A DNA stretch of 64,000 nucleotides from Microcyclospora pomicola (taxonomy: Eukaryota; Ascomycota; Dothideomycetes; Capnodiales): assembly GCA_002786065.1 (NCBI GenBank), contig NHNY01000003.1, positions 1,054,001 to 1,118,000 of the forward strand, given 5' to 3'. Positions within the stretch are counted from its first letter, which is position 1, and each line of letters begins with the position of its first letter. Made by a program: the position numbers and the translations under genes. The notes beneath the pieces were generated by a model. It saw only the letters and a list, made by a program, of their open reading frames with translations. It had not been told where the DNA came from and ran no database searches. Below are positions 10,020-19,027 of the stretch, piece by piece.

Positions 10020-11020
10020 CACTTCAGAATCCCTCGACTCCCGCTCGCACATGTCTCCCAATTCATCAAATGACAGTCATGCACCAACACCACCACTCAC
10101 TGCAACCACATGATCTTTCGCATGACCGAACGAAAGACTCACACGTATACAAGACACCAGAGAAGGAGAAGTTTCGACATGACTGTCGACTCGAGACATG
10201 TGACTAAGCGACTCAGTCTAGACTGCTTGTAGGATTGGACTGGATTCGCCACTGCTGTATAAGCGCGCGTAACATGATACAAGCTACCTGCAGTGCAGCG
10301 GCGTTGGAATCCAGACTTGCCAGTACATTGAGCAACATAGACCGAGCTCGCAAGAGAACTCGACGATCGTCCTGGACTTTGCCAGACACTCCATATCTCA
10401 GGAATGGTGACTGGCTAGGAATGACGGCGGAATCCTCTCACCTCGGCATGCTTGGTTGAAACAAACGATAGGACAACAGGTTCCAGGCGGGTGGCGTCCA
10501 ATTGCTTGTACGTTGTACAGGACGATGAGCGAAGCAGTACGAAGCTTCCCGAAGAGCCTCTTCTTGTTCCAATCGAAGCGACGGGACTGGTTCATGGACG
10601 GCGATCTGCATGCTTTGAACGGGACCGTACCGAGTCGTATCGTCACTCCGGATCACGACGAGGTGGCGAATCTGTACTTTGCGCTGCCTCGTGTATTCTG
10701 TGGTTCATTTCGGCATGGACTGACAGTCTTAGTGATAGGATCTGCCGAGCTTGTAATTTGCAAGTCAGATTCCACTGCGCTTGGCGGTTGTATTGATGTT
10801 GCACAGCCCGCCTGCTTCCCCAGAATCTCGCACCGGCGCGGCCATACATGTCCCTGGGAATCCAGTTGCCTGACATGCAGGTCCCACAACGCACTGCCAC
10901 GGTGACCCTCTAACTCTATTCCTACCACATCCATCGCACTGGTGTCTGACTCTGGTTTGGGGTCGCTGTAGGCATCGCAATTCTGGAACTCTCTTTCAGA
11001 TGATCTATTAGTCAAGATGG

Positions 11021-11027
11021 TATATAT
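11021..11027 (+). promoter_or_regulatory. TATA-like element upstream of the hydroxylase gene
   Basis: TATATAT lies 135 bases before the ATG at 11162 and is followed by a CT-rich tract. The position is plausible for a fungal core promoter. Prediction only. Confidence 0.35.
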
Positions 11028-11161
11028 GTTCCTTTTCGCCCCCATCACCTCTCTTTTATCAGTACATCTTTCTTCACATCGCATCTCCAGACTATCACGT
11101 TGAGGAACCCTGATCGATATACCAATTGTCAGTGTTACGCCACCAGCGATCTTCAGCCAGG

Positions 11162-12253
11162 ATGGCGACCACTACTACGACTACAACCGCGACTGCGGCC
11201 CCAATGTCAACCCTCCGCAATTCCAAAGATTCGATGAAGTCCACCTGGCGCTCAGGCGACCGGAAACAATGGACCCGTCATCACTGGGCTCTCGAGCTGC
11301 TCGGATTGCAGCCGGACGAGAACAACCCAGCCATGCCGGTACACGCCAAGACCGACAAGATGTCGTATCTACCGCACTGGGAAGGCCATCTCTGGGTGTG
11401 TCTGCATGCGCTGTGGCCGATAGCGCTCCACCAAGCCTATGTCATGTACACCGGCCAGAACCTGGGATACCTCGCCGTCTTCCTCTTATACACCGTGGCG
11501 TTCAAGATCAACGCCGTCCATGAGCTGCGCATGATGCGCAAGCTCGCCCTCCAGCACGGCTGCCTCGATGGCGACAAGCATGCCCGGGACCAGATCCCCG
11601 ACCACAGCGTGTCCAAAACCATGCATGCTCTCACCATTACGTCGACTGTGCGACCGATGATGACCACCTTCATCGCCTACCGCGTGAGCCAGACGCCCGC
11701 CTCCAGCCTCTGGTGGCTGTGGGTCCCCATCGAGATCGGCGTCTATCCGATCGTGCTCGACTTCTGGTTCTACTGGTACCACCGCTGCATGCACGACATC
11801 GAGAGCCTGTGGCAGTACCACCGCACCCACCACCTCACCAAGCACCCCAACCCGCTGCTGACCCTCTACGCCGACCACGAGCAAGAGTTCTTCGACATCT
11901 TCGTCATCCCCCTGCTGACCTGGGCCACGATGAAGCTCGTCGGCTTCCCCATGGGCTTTTATTCGTGGTGGCTCTGCCATCAGTACGTCGTCTTCACCGA
12001 GCTCTTCGGCCACTCGGGCATCCGTCTGCTCGTCACGCCCCCGACCACCGCCACCCCATTGCTGAAGTTCTTCGACGCCGAACTCATCACCGAGGACCAT
12101 GACCTCCACCACCGCAAGGGCTGGAAGAGCAGCCACAACTACGGCAAGCAGACCCGTCTCTGGGACCGCCTCTTCGGCACCTGCCATGAGCGCTACGAGT
12201 CCATCGACGCGAACATCGATTACAGCAGCCCCGCGCACTTGTCGTGGCTGTAG
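11162..12253 (+). CDS. fatty acid hydroxylase / sterol desaturase superfamily membrane enzyme
   Basis: Di-iron membrane oxygenase of the fatty acid hydroxylase superfamily (ERG3, ERG25 and related proteins), expected in the endoplasmic reticulum. One exon, 363 residues. The histidine boxes are all present: HRCMH (about 207), HRTHH (about 221), and HDLHHRKGWKSSHNYG followed by WDRLFGT near 312-335. Several hydrophobic segments flank them (HLWVCLHALWPIALHQ, LGYLAVFLLYTVAF, WLWVPIEIGVYPIVLDFWFYWY). The N-terminus is a Thr/Ala-rich cytosolic tail. The first in-frame ATG (AGGATGG) was chosen; the frame extends to 11126 only through a TTG. The sequence looks more like the fungal C-5 desaturase/hydroxylase-like paralogues than a core ergosterol enzyme, but the substrate cannot be assigned. 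Confidence 0.88.
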   Translation: MATTTTTTTATAAPMSTLRNSKDSMKSTWRSGDRKQWTRHHWALELLGLQPDENNPAMPVHAKTDKMSYLPHWEGHLWVCLHALWPIALHQAYVMYTGQNLGYLAVFLLYTVAFKINAVHELRMMRKLALQHGCLDGDKHARDQIPDHSVSKTMHALTITSTVRPMMTTFIAYRVSQTPASSLWWLWVPIEIGVYPIVLDFWFYWYHRCMHDIESLWQYHRTHHLTKHPNPLLTLYADHEQEFFDIFVIPLLTWATMKLVGFPMGFYSWWLCHQYVVFTELFGHSGIRLLVTPPTTATPLLKFFDAELITEDHDLHHRKGWKSSHNYGKQTRLWDRLFGTCHERYESIDANIDYSSPAHLSWL

Positions 12254-13009
12254 GCGCGTTTGCATGTTTCTTCCTCACGACACTTTGCTCTCAGCAACAG
12301 TACAACTAGACGCATTATTTTCTTTTATCTCTCTGGCATTTCATCATGTAAATAAAGATACCCCATCATCGGCATTGCACGATGTCGCATCGCTTTGCAT
12401 CTCGTTGCATCGCAGTAGCAATCATATAGAAATTCAGATCTCCATCAAGTCTCAATACATCTCCTGCTTCGAGTTGACCACCTCACGAATCCTTGCGCTG
12501 CTCCTCCCTTGCCCCTTTCACTCGTAGCGTATGCGACCCGATTCTTCTACCTTTCCACTGGGCCGTCGCGTCACGTAACGTATGCCGATTCATGCTATGT
12601 CAACATTCATTCCATCAACGAGATGCACGTCCAACTGCTAGGAGATGCTCAGCGTGATTGCGAAGGAGCATGGACGAGAAAATACAAGTGTGTGATGCGG
12701 CGGTGCGGGAGATTTTTGGGGAAACGTGCGTAATCTGTATGTATCATGATACATACGTTCATACCTACATACCTACCTACCTTGGGTAGACATCGATAGA
12801 CTAGATAGGTACCTAGGTATGCCGGTAGATGATAGATCAGGTGGCGCAATGGCATGGCATGTCATGCTATGCCATAAAATGCAATACGATGCACAATGGT
12901 AGACGATCTATCAAGACTCTCGAGCGCCGAGTGCAACACAGCTACTCTTCCCTCGCCTCCCACCCTCACATACCCTGCTTGCTGCCCTCCTCCTCCTTCC
13001 ATCACCACG
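12254..13009. other. convergent intergenic stretch with dense inverted repeats
   Basis: Between the 3' ends of the hydroxylase and esterase genes. It contains a perfect 20-base palindrome, CTAC/CTACC direct repeats, a TAGGTACCTA palindrome and an 11-base-arm dyad within about 140 bases (listed next). No coding frame is supported. Confidence 0.55.
12737..12873. repeat. cluster of palindromes and ACCTAC repeats in a convergent intergenic region
   Basis: 12737-12756 is a perfect palindrome (GTATGTATCATGATACATAC). 12759-12782 repeats ATACCTAC/CTACC, and its CATACCTA can pair with TAGGTATG at 12814-12821. 12806-12815 is the palindrome TAGGTACCTA. 12851-12861 and 12863-12873 form an 11-base inverted repeat with one mismatch. 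The RNA from either strand would fold, so a transcription-end or heterochromatin-boundary role is possible but unproven. Confidence 0.6.
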
Positions 13010-15435
13010 CTACGGCGTCTGCGGCACGATCTGATTCCCGCCATCCATCATGCGCGACGTGAGGCCCTGCATGCGGCGGCCCATCAGGTCCTCCGAGCTG
13101 GCGAGCCCGGTCAGGGAGGGTTTGCGCGAGAGCGTCAGGCCGCGCGGGGGCGGAGCGCGCGAGCGGCGCAGGATGCCGCGGCCGGAGGGCTGGTGGCTGC
13201 CGATGCCGCTGCCGCTGGATTTGCGGCGGGCGGCGGTGCCGACGCGTGGAGGTGGGTGGTCGGAGGAGGGCTGTTGTCCGTGGGGTTTGCTCGCGGCGGC
13301 GAGCGTGATGGAGGAGAATTCGAGCGGGGCGTCTTCGGTCTCGCTGTCGCGGTCGGCGGCGGAGGAGGAGTTGGGAGTGGTGGCGGTGGTGAAGACGGTG
13401 GAGTTGAATGCGGCGCCATTGGCACGACGTTTGTGGCTTTGTGCATTGCTGAAATAGCCACTGCCGCTGTTGCTTCGGAGACCTACGGGGCTGTTGGTGC
13501 GGGTGTCGACCGGGCTGGTGGTCGTGGGCGTTTGAGTCTGCTGGAGTTCGCGTTCATCCGCGGCAGCGAACACTTCGCGCATCCAGCGGCTACACTGGTT
13601 GATGTACTCTCTCCCCTCTTCGAAGACCGAAACGAACTGCATGAAGCCGTGCGAGATACCAGGGATCAGCATCACTCTTACAAAATCGGCGTCGTCGAAC
13701 TCGGCGGTCTCAGGAACAAGGCCGAGATCTTGCCGTGTGCGGAACTTTTGGTACTGAGCCTGGCGGAGGCGACCAGCGAAGATGACTGTGTCGTCGACCA
13801 GCGGATCGCGCTCTCCAGTCATGAAGTAGGTTTTGGGGAACTCGGCGAGGAGGTGCTCGGGAGCGAGCAGTGGGGAGAGGTAGTAATCGGTCGCGAAATC
13901 GGGACGGTTGTGGGGACCGATGTAGAGGATGATCATGGCTCGGAGCATCTCTGGAGAGAGGATGCGGTCGTTGAAGTAGGATATCATGCTGCTCATTGCT
14001 AGGCGTGTCTGAAGGGGCTTGGGTCCAGTCGAGAGCGACCGAGTGCGAACGCTGGACGATGCTAGGGGTGGGATCGGCACAGGGAACGCTGTTGCGCCGT
14101 CGATCTTGATCGCGGTAGGCGACTCGGTCATGACAGGGGAGGTACCGTTCTTGACAGGCCGATGACCTGTGCTGCGGCTGCGCGATGGCCGAGGAGAGTC
14201 TTCGTCCGAAGATGCGTATGGAGTCGTTGGGTCTAGACTGGAGTACTCACTTCGTTTCCGTTGAATGATGTTCCTGTTCGTCTTGCGACGCTCTGGGGCT
14301 TTGATGAGTGCCATTTGCTCGTCCGTCATCCAATTGTTGATGCTCATATCAAGAGCTGGATAGATGGACATGAATGCTTCTGGAAGGGGAATGCGAACAG
14401 GCTCACCAACGCGGTCGAAGTGTGCCGCTGAATATGGCTCTTCTTCGATGATGCGAAGAATCATACCCGTGGCAAGGTTGCCTCCAGCACTGTCTCCGCT
14501 GACAATGACTTTGGGGAAGCGTGTGCCTGCAAGCCCGACGCATCTACCGCCCGACTCCATCAATGAACGATACGCATCGTAACATTCGTCCAAGGCGTAT
14601 GGGTAAGGATATTCGGGTGCCTTGCGATAGTCCAATGCCACCACTGGCAGACCAGTCTTCCATGCCCAACCCAACAGCTTGTCGTCATGACATCGCGGGT
14701 CCATTGCCACGAATCCTCCACCAGGGATGTCAAACACGATCTTATCATGATTCGCCAGTTCTTGCACATTCCCGTCAAAGTACAGCCACGCTTTGATAGG
14801 GTCTCTGTAATGGCTAATCCGCGGTCTTTCAATATAGATCTGTCGCGGTTGGTACTTGCACATCTTCGGCCTCATCACGGCGTTGACCCATGCGATATAT
14901 GGCGTCCGCGACTTGTTCCAGCTATTCCGAAGATGCTCAAGTGTGATCGCCCCGCGCACATTGCGTACCATCACATCCGCCTGCTCCGCGCAGAACAGAT
15001 AGTAGACACTGAAGACCAAGCTGCAGATGTCCTTTAGCCAAGCCGGCTTGATGCGCATGGCGGTCCAGAAACCAGCATCCAGCGCCGTGGTCACCCATGT
15101 CGCACGGAAATAGCTTCTCTTGTATAAATTGGCAAGCGGTTCGGGAGACTCAAGCCCCACAACTCTGGCGAAGTTGCGTGATGCGTATAGGGACACGCAG
15201 AAGATGATCAGAGTACGATACACGGACAGCCGCTTCGAGAGGTATTGCGAGAGTTTCTGTACCGGCCAGGGGCCATGTTGTGGGGTCTTGCGGAGGATGA
15301 GTGACCAGAGGAGGACTACCGTGAAGACCTAGTAAATGAACTCAGCGGTGTATCACACAGTACTGACGTGGTTCGCAGGCTCACCTGGTACTTGCGAAAT
15401 TTGGTCGAAGGACGACCCAGAATATGATCTATCAT
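13010..15435 (-). CDS. membrane-anchored HSL-like alpha/beta hydrolase (lipase/esterase)
   Basis: Serine hydrolase of the hormone-sensitive-lipase-like alpha/beta-hydrolase-3 family, probably acting on lipid esters at a membrane. Exons 15435-15385 and 15328-13010 with a 56-base intron (GTGAGC...TTACTAG) encode 789 residues. Exon 2 opens with VFTVVLLWSLIL, a likely signal anchor that would be missed without exon 1. Catalytic elements: oxyanion loop D-I-P-G-G-G-F (about 219), nucleophile G-D-S-A-G-G (about 294), acid in GERDPLVDD (about 523) and histidine in GISHGF (about 575). An insert of about 100 residues rich in Ser/Arg/Pro splits the hydrolase fold (about 360-455), and a disordered tail of roughly 190 residues follows the catalytic His. 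Both are rich in S/T-P and RRxS sites, which suggests phosphoregulation. The Ser-Asp-His set is intact. Confidence 0.85.
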
Positions 15436-16324
15436 GCCGGCAGTGAATGGCCGCTACACATCTGGTCTATCGTGGTCTCGTAGAATTGAAGCTCGAGCAA
15501 AATCCAATGCGCATACGTTCACCATCTACCGTCTCGAAGCGCATGGTCTTGTGCATCGACTTCCAGCGGAGAGACAGATCTTCCGCCTGCTGGCAGGGAG
15601 CTGAGGACCACGTAATGTCACAGGATGTGCAGACCTGAGTATCGCGGTCAACGAACAGACAGCATGAAGATGGGATAAAGTCATAGTATCGCATGACTGC
15701 GCGGGCCATCCCACCCAAAGCGGCCGAGCGAAAGGTAATCGTTTCGCACATCTGGACCTGCATGTGCTTTTGGCATGTGACAGTGGCTGCGGGTGCGCTC
15801 GGGTGTTGTGCGATCCAGGGATTTGGAGGCTATAGACCGCCGTACAAGATGCATTGCATTCTTCTGTCCAACGAAGAATACATGACCTGAATGTCAAGTA
15901 ACGGACAATTACCACAACATGTGATTAACGACCGTCCTTCCACGGTTGAGAGCTATGTCGCAGAAGGTGGAACATGCCCTTTCCGCCATGCTAACTGTTC
16001 CTGAATACGCTACTCACAACCCTCGCGTACAACGTGTTGACTTGATGATAGACAGTGGGCATTCGGCACAGTCTGCCAACCCATGGAAAATAGTAATGAG
16101 AAATTCAAATGGAGGTCAAGCATTCTGCAATTCGATGAAACGATCTTACTGTACTGGATTGCAATGCCATACACAGTATACACAGACAATACACACACAT
16201 CGAATGCCCAATCAGAATGACGGCAAGTTCCTATTTCTGGCGGGGGGTCTCGTCCATGCCTCTAGATTACGATGCGTTGGTGATGGGTTCTTCCGCAAAA
16301 ATCTCATTCATGCCAGCCTCCTCA
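15436..16324. other. intergenic stretch between the esterase and the Utp12-domain gene
   Basis: About 890 bases; esterase promoter at the left, 3' end of the Utp12 gene at the right. A CA-rich low-complexity patch lies at about 16165-16200. No gene seen. Confidence 0.5.
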
Positions 16325-17806
16325 TCACCGCTTGCGACTTAGAGTCTTGAGAGGCGCTTGCTTGACGGTGATGGTGTCGCTCAGATCGGCGTCCTCTTCG
16401 GAAATTTCGCTAGGTTCGGATTCAGCGTCGCTGTCCTCATCCGCGTCTGAGTCTTCATCGGCCTCCTCATCTGCCTCGTCATCTGATGTTTCCTCCGCCT
16501 CCATGTCGAACATTCCGTTCGCTGCGCCTTCTTCCTCGCTGCCCTCTTCATCGTCGTCGTCGTCATCTGAGTCATGTCCAACGCCGTTGACTATGATCTC
16601 GTCGCCCGCCTCATCCTCGTCCGAGTCAGTGGTTTCGGCGGGTTGAGTACCTGACTTCCTCATCGAGCGAGCCTTCCGCGGCTCGATCATCTTCACAGCC
16701 TGATCCTCTGACACATCGTCGTCGCGACCTTCAACATAAGTCACAGCTTCTTCGTCTTCTTCGTCGTCCGCACGCAACCCTCGAGATGCCGCTTGAACAG
16801 CCTTCCGAGCCACCAGCTGTGATGATAGCATATCCAACTTTCCTTTTACATGTAGCAATGGCTGCAGACCCGCCGCCCGCTCTCGCACTACCTGCGAGAG
16901 TGCTCGGAGCTTCTTCATGACATCAGGTTGACTGGCCAGATAGCCGCCGTGCGTGACCAGTGACCATTGCACCCAGACCATGAGCTGTGCCATACGTCCA
17001 GGTCGTTTATGTATACGTTCGGAGATCCGCTTCAGAAGTGTTGCGACGAGATGTGATTGAAGTCGCTGGATGGTCGCACGCACGCTGTTCAAATCCTTGA
17101 CCTGGAAACAACGTTCGAGCTGCTCCTGGTCGTTGGTCTTGAGAGATTGTGTGAGGAAGGTGAAGAGTGATGTGGAGGCTGGTATTCCGAGCGCATTGTA
17201 GCTTGACGAAGGCACCATGGCGGACTGCTCGGTAAGTTCGGGTAAGGATGTCTGCACATCGATCGGCTGGGCATCACGAGCCCGTAGGAGATCACCGAGA
17301 GTGGGCTCACCCCCCTCTTCTTCGTCTGCATCGCCATTTCTTCCATCTTCACCCTGCGCCGGTACATCTTCCATCTCCTCGTCTTCCCCATGTCCAGCAT
17401 CGAGTTTCTTGGTGGAAGGTCCGTCGGACGAAGCCTTGCTGATCGGCAGATGTCTTTCGTCCTCCATCTTCTCATCACCATCTGATTCATATTCGCTAGA
17501 CTCGGAAACACCGCTCGAGATTGAGATGTGGTCGTGTTGGGGAGCATCTTGGTCGACGTGCGGCTGGTCTAACAACACCGCCTTCGACTCGTCCACTCTG
17601 ACAGCCTTGGATCGTGGGACGCCATTTGTGAGCTGAGCCGTGAGCTTCTTCCCGGCTCGCGCGTCCTCGTCGACAAGAAACCCAAGTCCATTCTTGGTCG
17701 GCACGTGAGAATTTGCGGCAGTTTTTTGTCGCTTCGAGGCAGGTGATGGAGAGGCAGCCAGGGCCTCTGCTGGCCTTCGCAAAGTCCGCTTGGTGACGGA
17801 GCTCAT
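16325..17806 (-). CDS. Utp12-domain small-subunit processome protein (UTP5/UTP9-like)
   Basis: Nucleolar ribosome-biogenesis factor. The central Utp12 domain (about residues 215-345) is recognisable from STSLFTFLTQSLKTNDQEQLERCF, the VATLLKRISERIHKRPGRMAQLMVWVQWSLVTHGGYLASQP stretch and LSQVVRERAAGLQPLLHVKGKLDML. This domain holds together t-UTP/UtpA and UtpB subunits in the 90S pre-ribosome. The N-terminus is basic (KRTLRRP, KRQKT, nuclear signals), the segment before the domain and the last 100 residues are strongly acidic (runs of Asp/Glu), and the C-terminus is SRKR. 493 residues, one exon. There is no WD40 propeller in front of the Utp12 domain, which distinguishes it from UTP5/WDR43 and UTP12 and makes it most like the short UTP9/UTP8-associated type. 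The start is the first in-frame ATG; the open frame further upstream begins only at a TTG. Confidence 0.75.
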   Translation of the reverse strand: MSSVTKRTLRRPAEALAASPSPASKRQKTAANSHVPTKNGLGFLVDEDARAGKKLTAQLTNGVPRSKAVRVDESKAVLLDQPHVDQDAPQHDHISISSGVSESSEYESDGDEKMEDERHLPISKASSDGPSTKKLDAGHGEDEEMEDVPAQGEDGRNGDADEEEGGEPTLGDLLRARDAQPIDVQTSLPELTEQSAMVPSSSYNALGIPASTSLFTFLTQSLKTNDQEQLERCFQVKDLNSVRATIQRLQSHLVATLLKRISERIHKRPGRMAQLMVWVQWSLVTHGGYLASQPDVMKKLRALSQVVRERAAGLQPLLHVKGKLDMLSSQLVARKAVQAASRGLRADDEEDEEAVTYVEGRDDDVSEDQAVKMIEPRKARSMRKSGTQPAETTDSDEDEAGDEIIVNGVGHDSDDDDDDEEGSEEEGAANGMFDMEAEETSDDEADEEADEDSDADEDSDAESEPSEISEEDADLSDTITVKQAPLKTLSRKR

Positions 17807-19027
17807 GCTGGCGGCATGTATATGAGTAAGGCGTGGGTGGAGGGTATTGGTGTAGCAAGAGCTGGAGCTGGCATTGCTAGATGTCGTCAAAACCTATCCA
17901 CCTAGACTTTTTTCTTAGCGTTGCCGGAGGCTTGGCGTCAATCATACATAGAAGATGCTATGGAGTATGTATCCGACTTGGGACTTCGATATAACACTCC
18001 ATCGACACAATCTCAGTCGGCGATCGAGTACTAGAGGGATCGTGAATATGTCATATCGCTTCATGGATTTGATGTTGGTTGATCCACACTGAAGATGTGT
18101 ATGTAGATAGTAATGCAGTGTATGCATATTGAGACTCGACGACGGGTCATGCACATGTAAGCAACAGGAGGAGATGGTGGCCAATCAGCAGACGGGCCAG
18201 CGGCAGTTTTGATGGCGGCATCCGCGCCGTGAAATTTGATACATAAAGTAGATTAATCAGATAGATGCCCGTCTGCTTCGGCCTGTTCGCGTTGACACAG
18301 CATAGCATTTGTAACACTCTCGGATCGATGCCCGGTCTACCTATCCTTCGAGTCGTTGAGTATCATATTGCTAGCCGACAACACACGCGCGGATCGAGGC
18401 GTGACCGTCGACGCGCAGCTCGTCGCGCATAATAATCATATCATCCACGCACGGACCCTGTTGTTGACACTTCTCTCGCGCGTTGTCGCTGCTCACCGAC
18501 CGAACGCTCGACCTTCACCTCACCCCAGCACCATCATTCCAACTCTACATTCACTCGTCCATTCTACACCTCCATCTCTTCATCAGCGCAGTATCTTCCA
18601 CGCCACCGCCACTCATCGCCACGACGTGCCGCAGCCAATCCGTCCGCTCAGGCGTCAGCCAGTTCAACGTCACGTGAGCGGGCTTGGCCGGCTAGCGTCA
18701 AGTGCCGCCTTATCTATTTTACTTGTCACCCCATCCTGAACCTCTCCAGCTGTTTTGATCGCCCGAGCCACAGTAAGCTTGCAGCGCTTGTGCACCGAGC
18801 CTCGACTTCACTCCGCAAACCACAACATTCCCCCATTCTCGACGCGCGCATCAGAAATTCACCGCGCGCGACTCTCCATCGATCCGACCGACCTGGGCCA
18901 ACAACTTTTCCATCCTGCATCGTACCCATCTTCTATTGGCTCCGGTCCATCCAGACTCCAGCGCGAAACATTCTGATTGGCTCCGTCACGTGCTTCGTCG
19001 GCCACCTTCACTTCGTGTAAGCCCGTC
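17807..19027. other. intergenic stretch upstream of the bromodomain gene
   Basis: About 1.2 kb between divergent genes. Open frames (for example 18356-18739) lack protein character. The right half carries repeated promoter motifs, listed in the next entry. Confidence 0.5.
18669..18992 (+). promoter_or_regulatory. BDF1-type promoter motifs: two GTCACGTG and two ATTGGCTCCG
   Basis: GTCACGTG, the Cbf1/bHLH consensus, occurs at 18669-18676 and 18985-18992. An inverted CCAAT box within ATTGGCTCCG occurs twice, at 18935-18944 and 18976-18985, 41 bases apart and 36-100 bases before the start codon. Repeated sites at this distance suggest CBF/HAP and bHLH control; this is inferred. Confidence 0.5.

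Larger units (their letters stand above)
9716..11161. other. long intergenic stretch between calcipressin and the hydroxylase gene
   Basis: About 1.45 kb with no supported gene. Just past the calcipressin stop there are three direct GGAGCAT copies (9757-9790). The best candidate frame (10525-10905, 126 codons from its first ATG) has no recognisable domain and was not called. The segment upstream of 11162 is CT-rich, as in fungal core promoters. A CRE and a TATA-like site are listed separately. Confidence 0.5.

Noticed and set aside
10525-10905. 126-codon open frame between calcipressin and the hydroxylase gene
   Set aside because: No domain, no support from neighbouring splice sites, and average length for chance. 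Left as intergenic.
11486-12265. 259-codon minus-strand open frame
   Set aside because: Antisense to the fatty acid hydroxylase; it has the Val/Glu/Gly-rich bias expected from reversed GC-rich codons.
12896-14002. 368-codon open frame on the plus strand
   Set aside because: It is antisense to the HSL-like esterase, in GC-rich sequence with long runs of Gly/Ala/Arg and no domain. The minus strand encodes the intact catalytic protein.
18356-18739. 127-codon open frame upstream of the bromodomain gene
   Set aside because: Pro/His/Ser-rich low-complexity translation within the promoter and leader region; no homology pattern.
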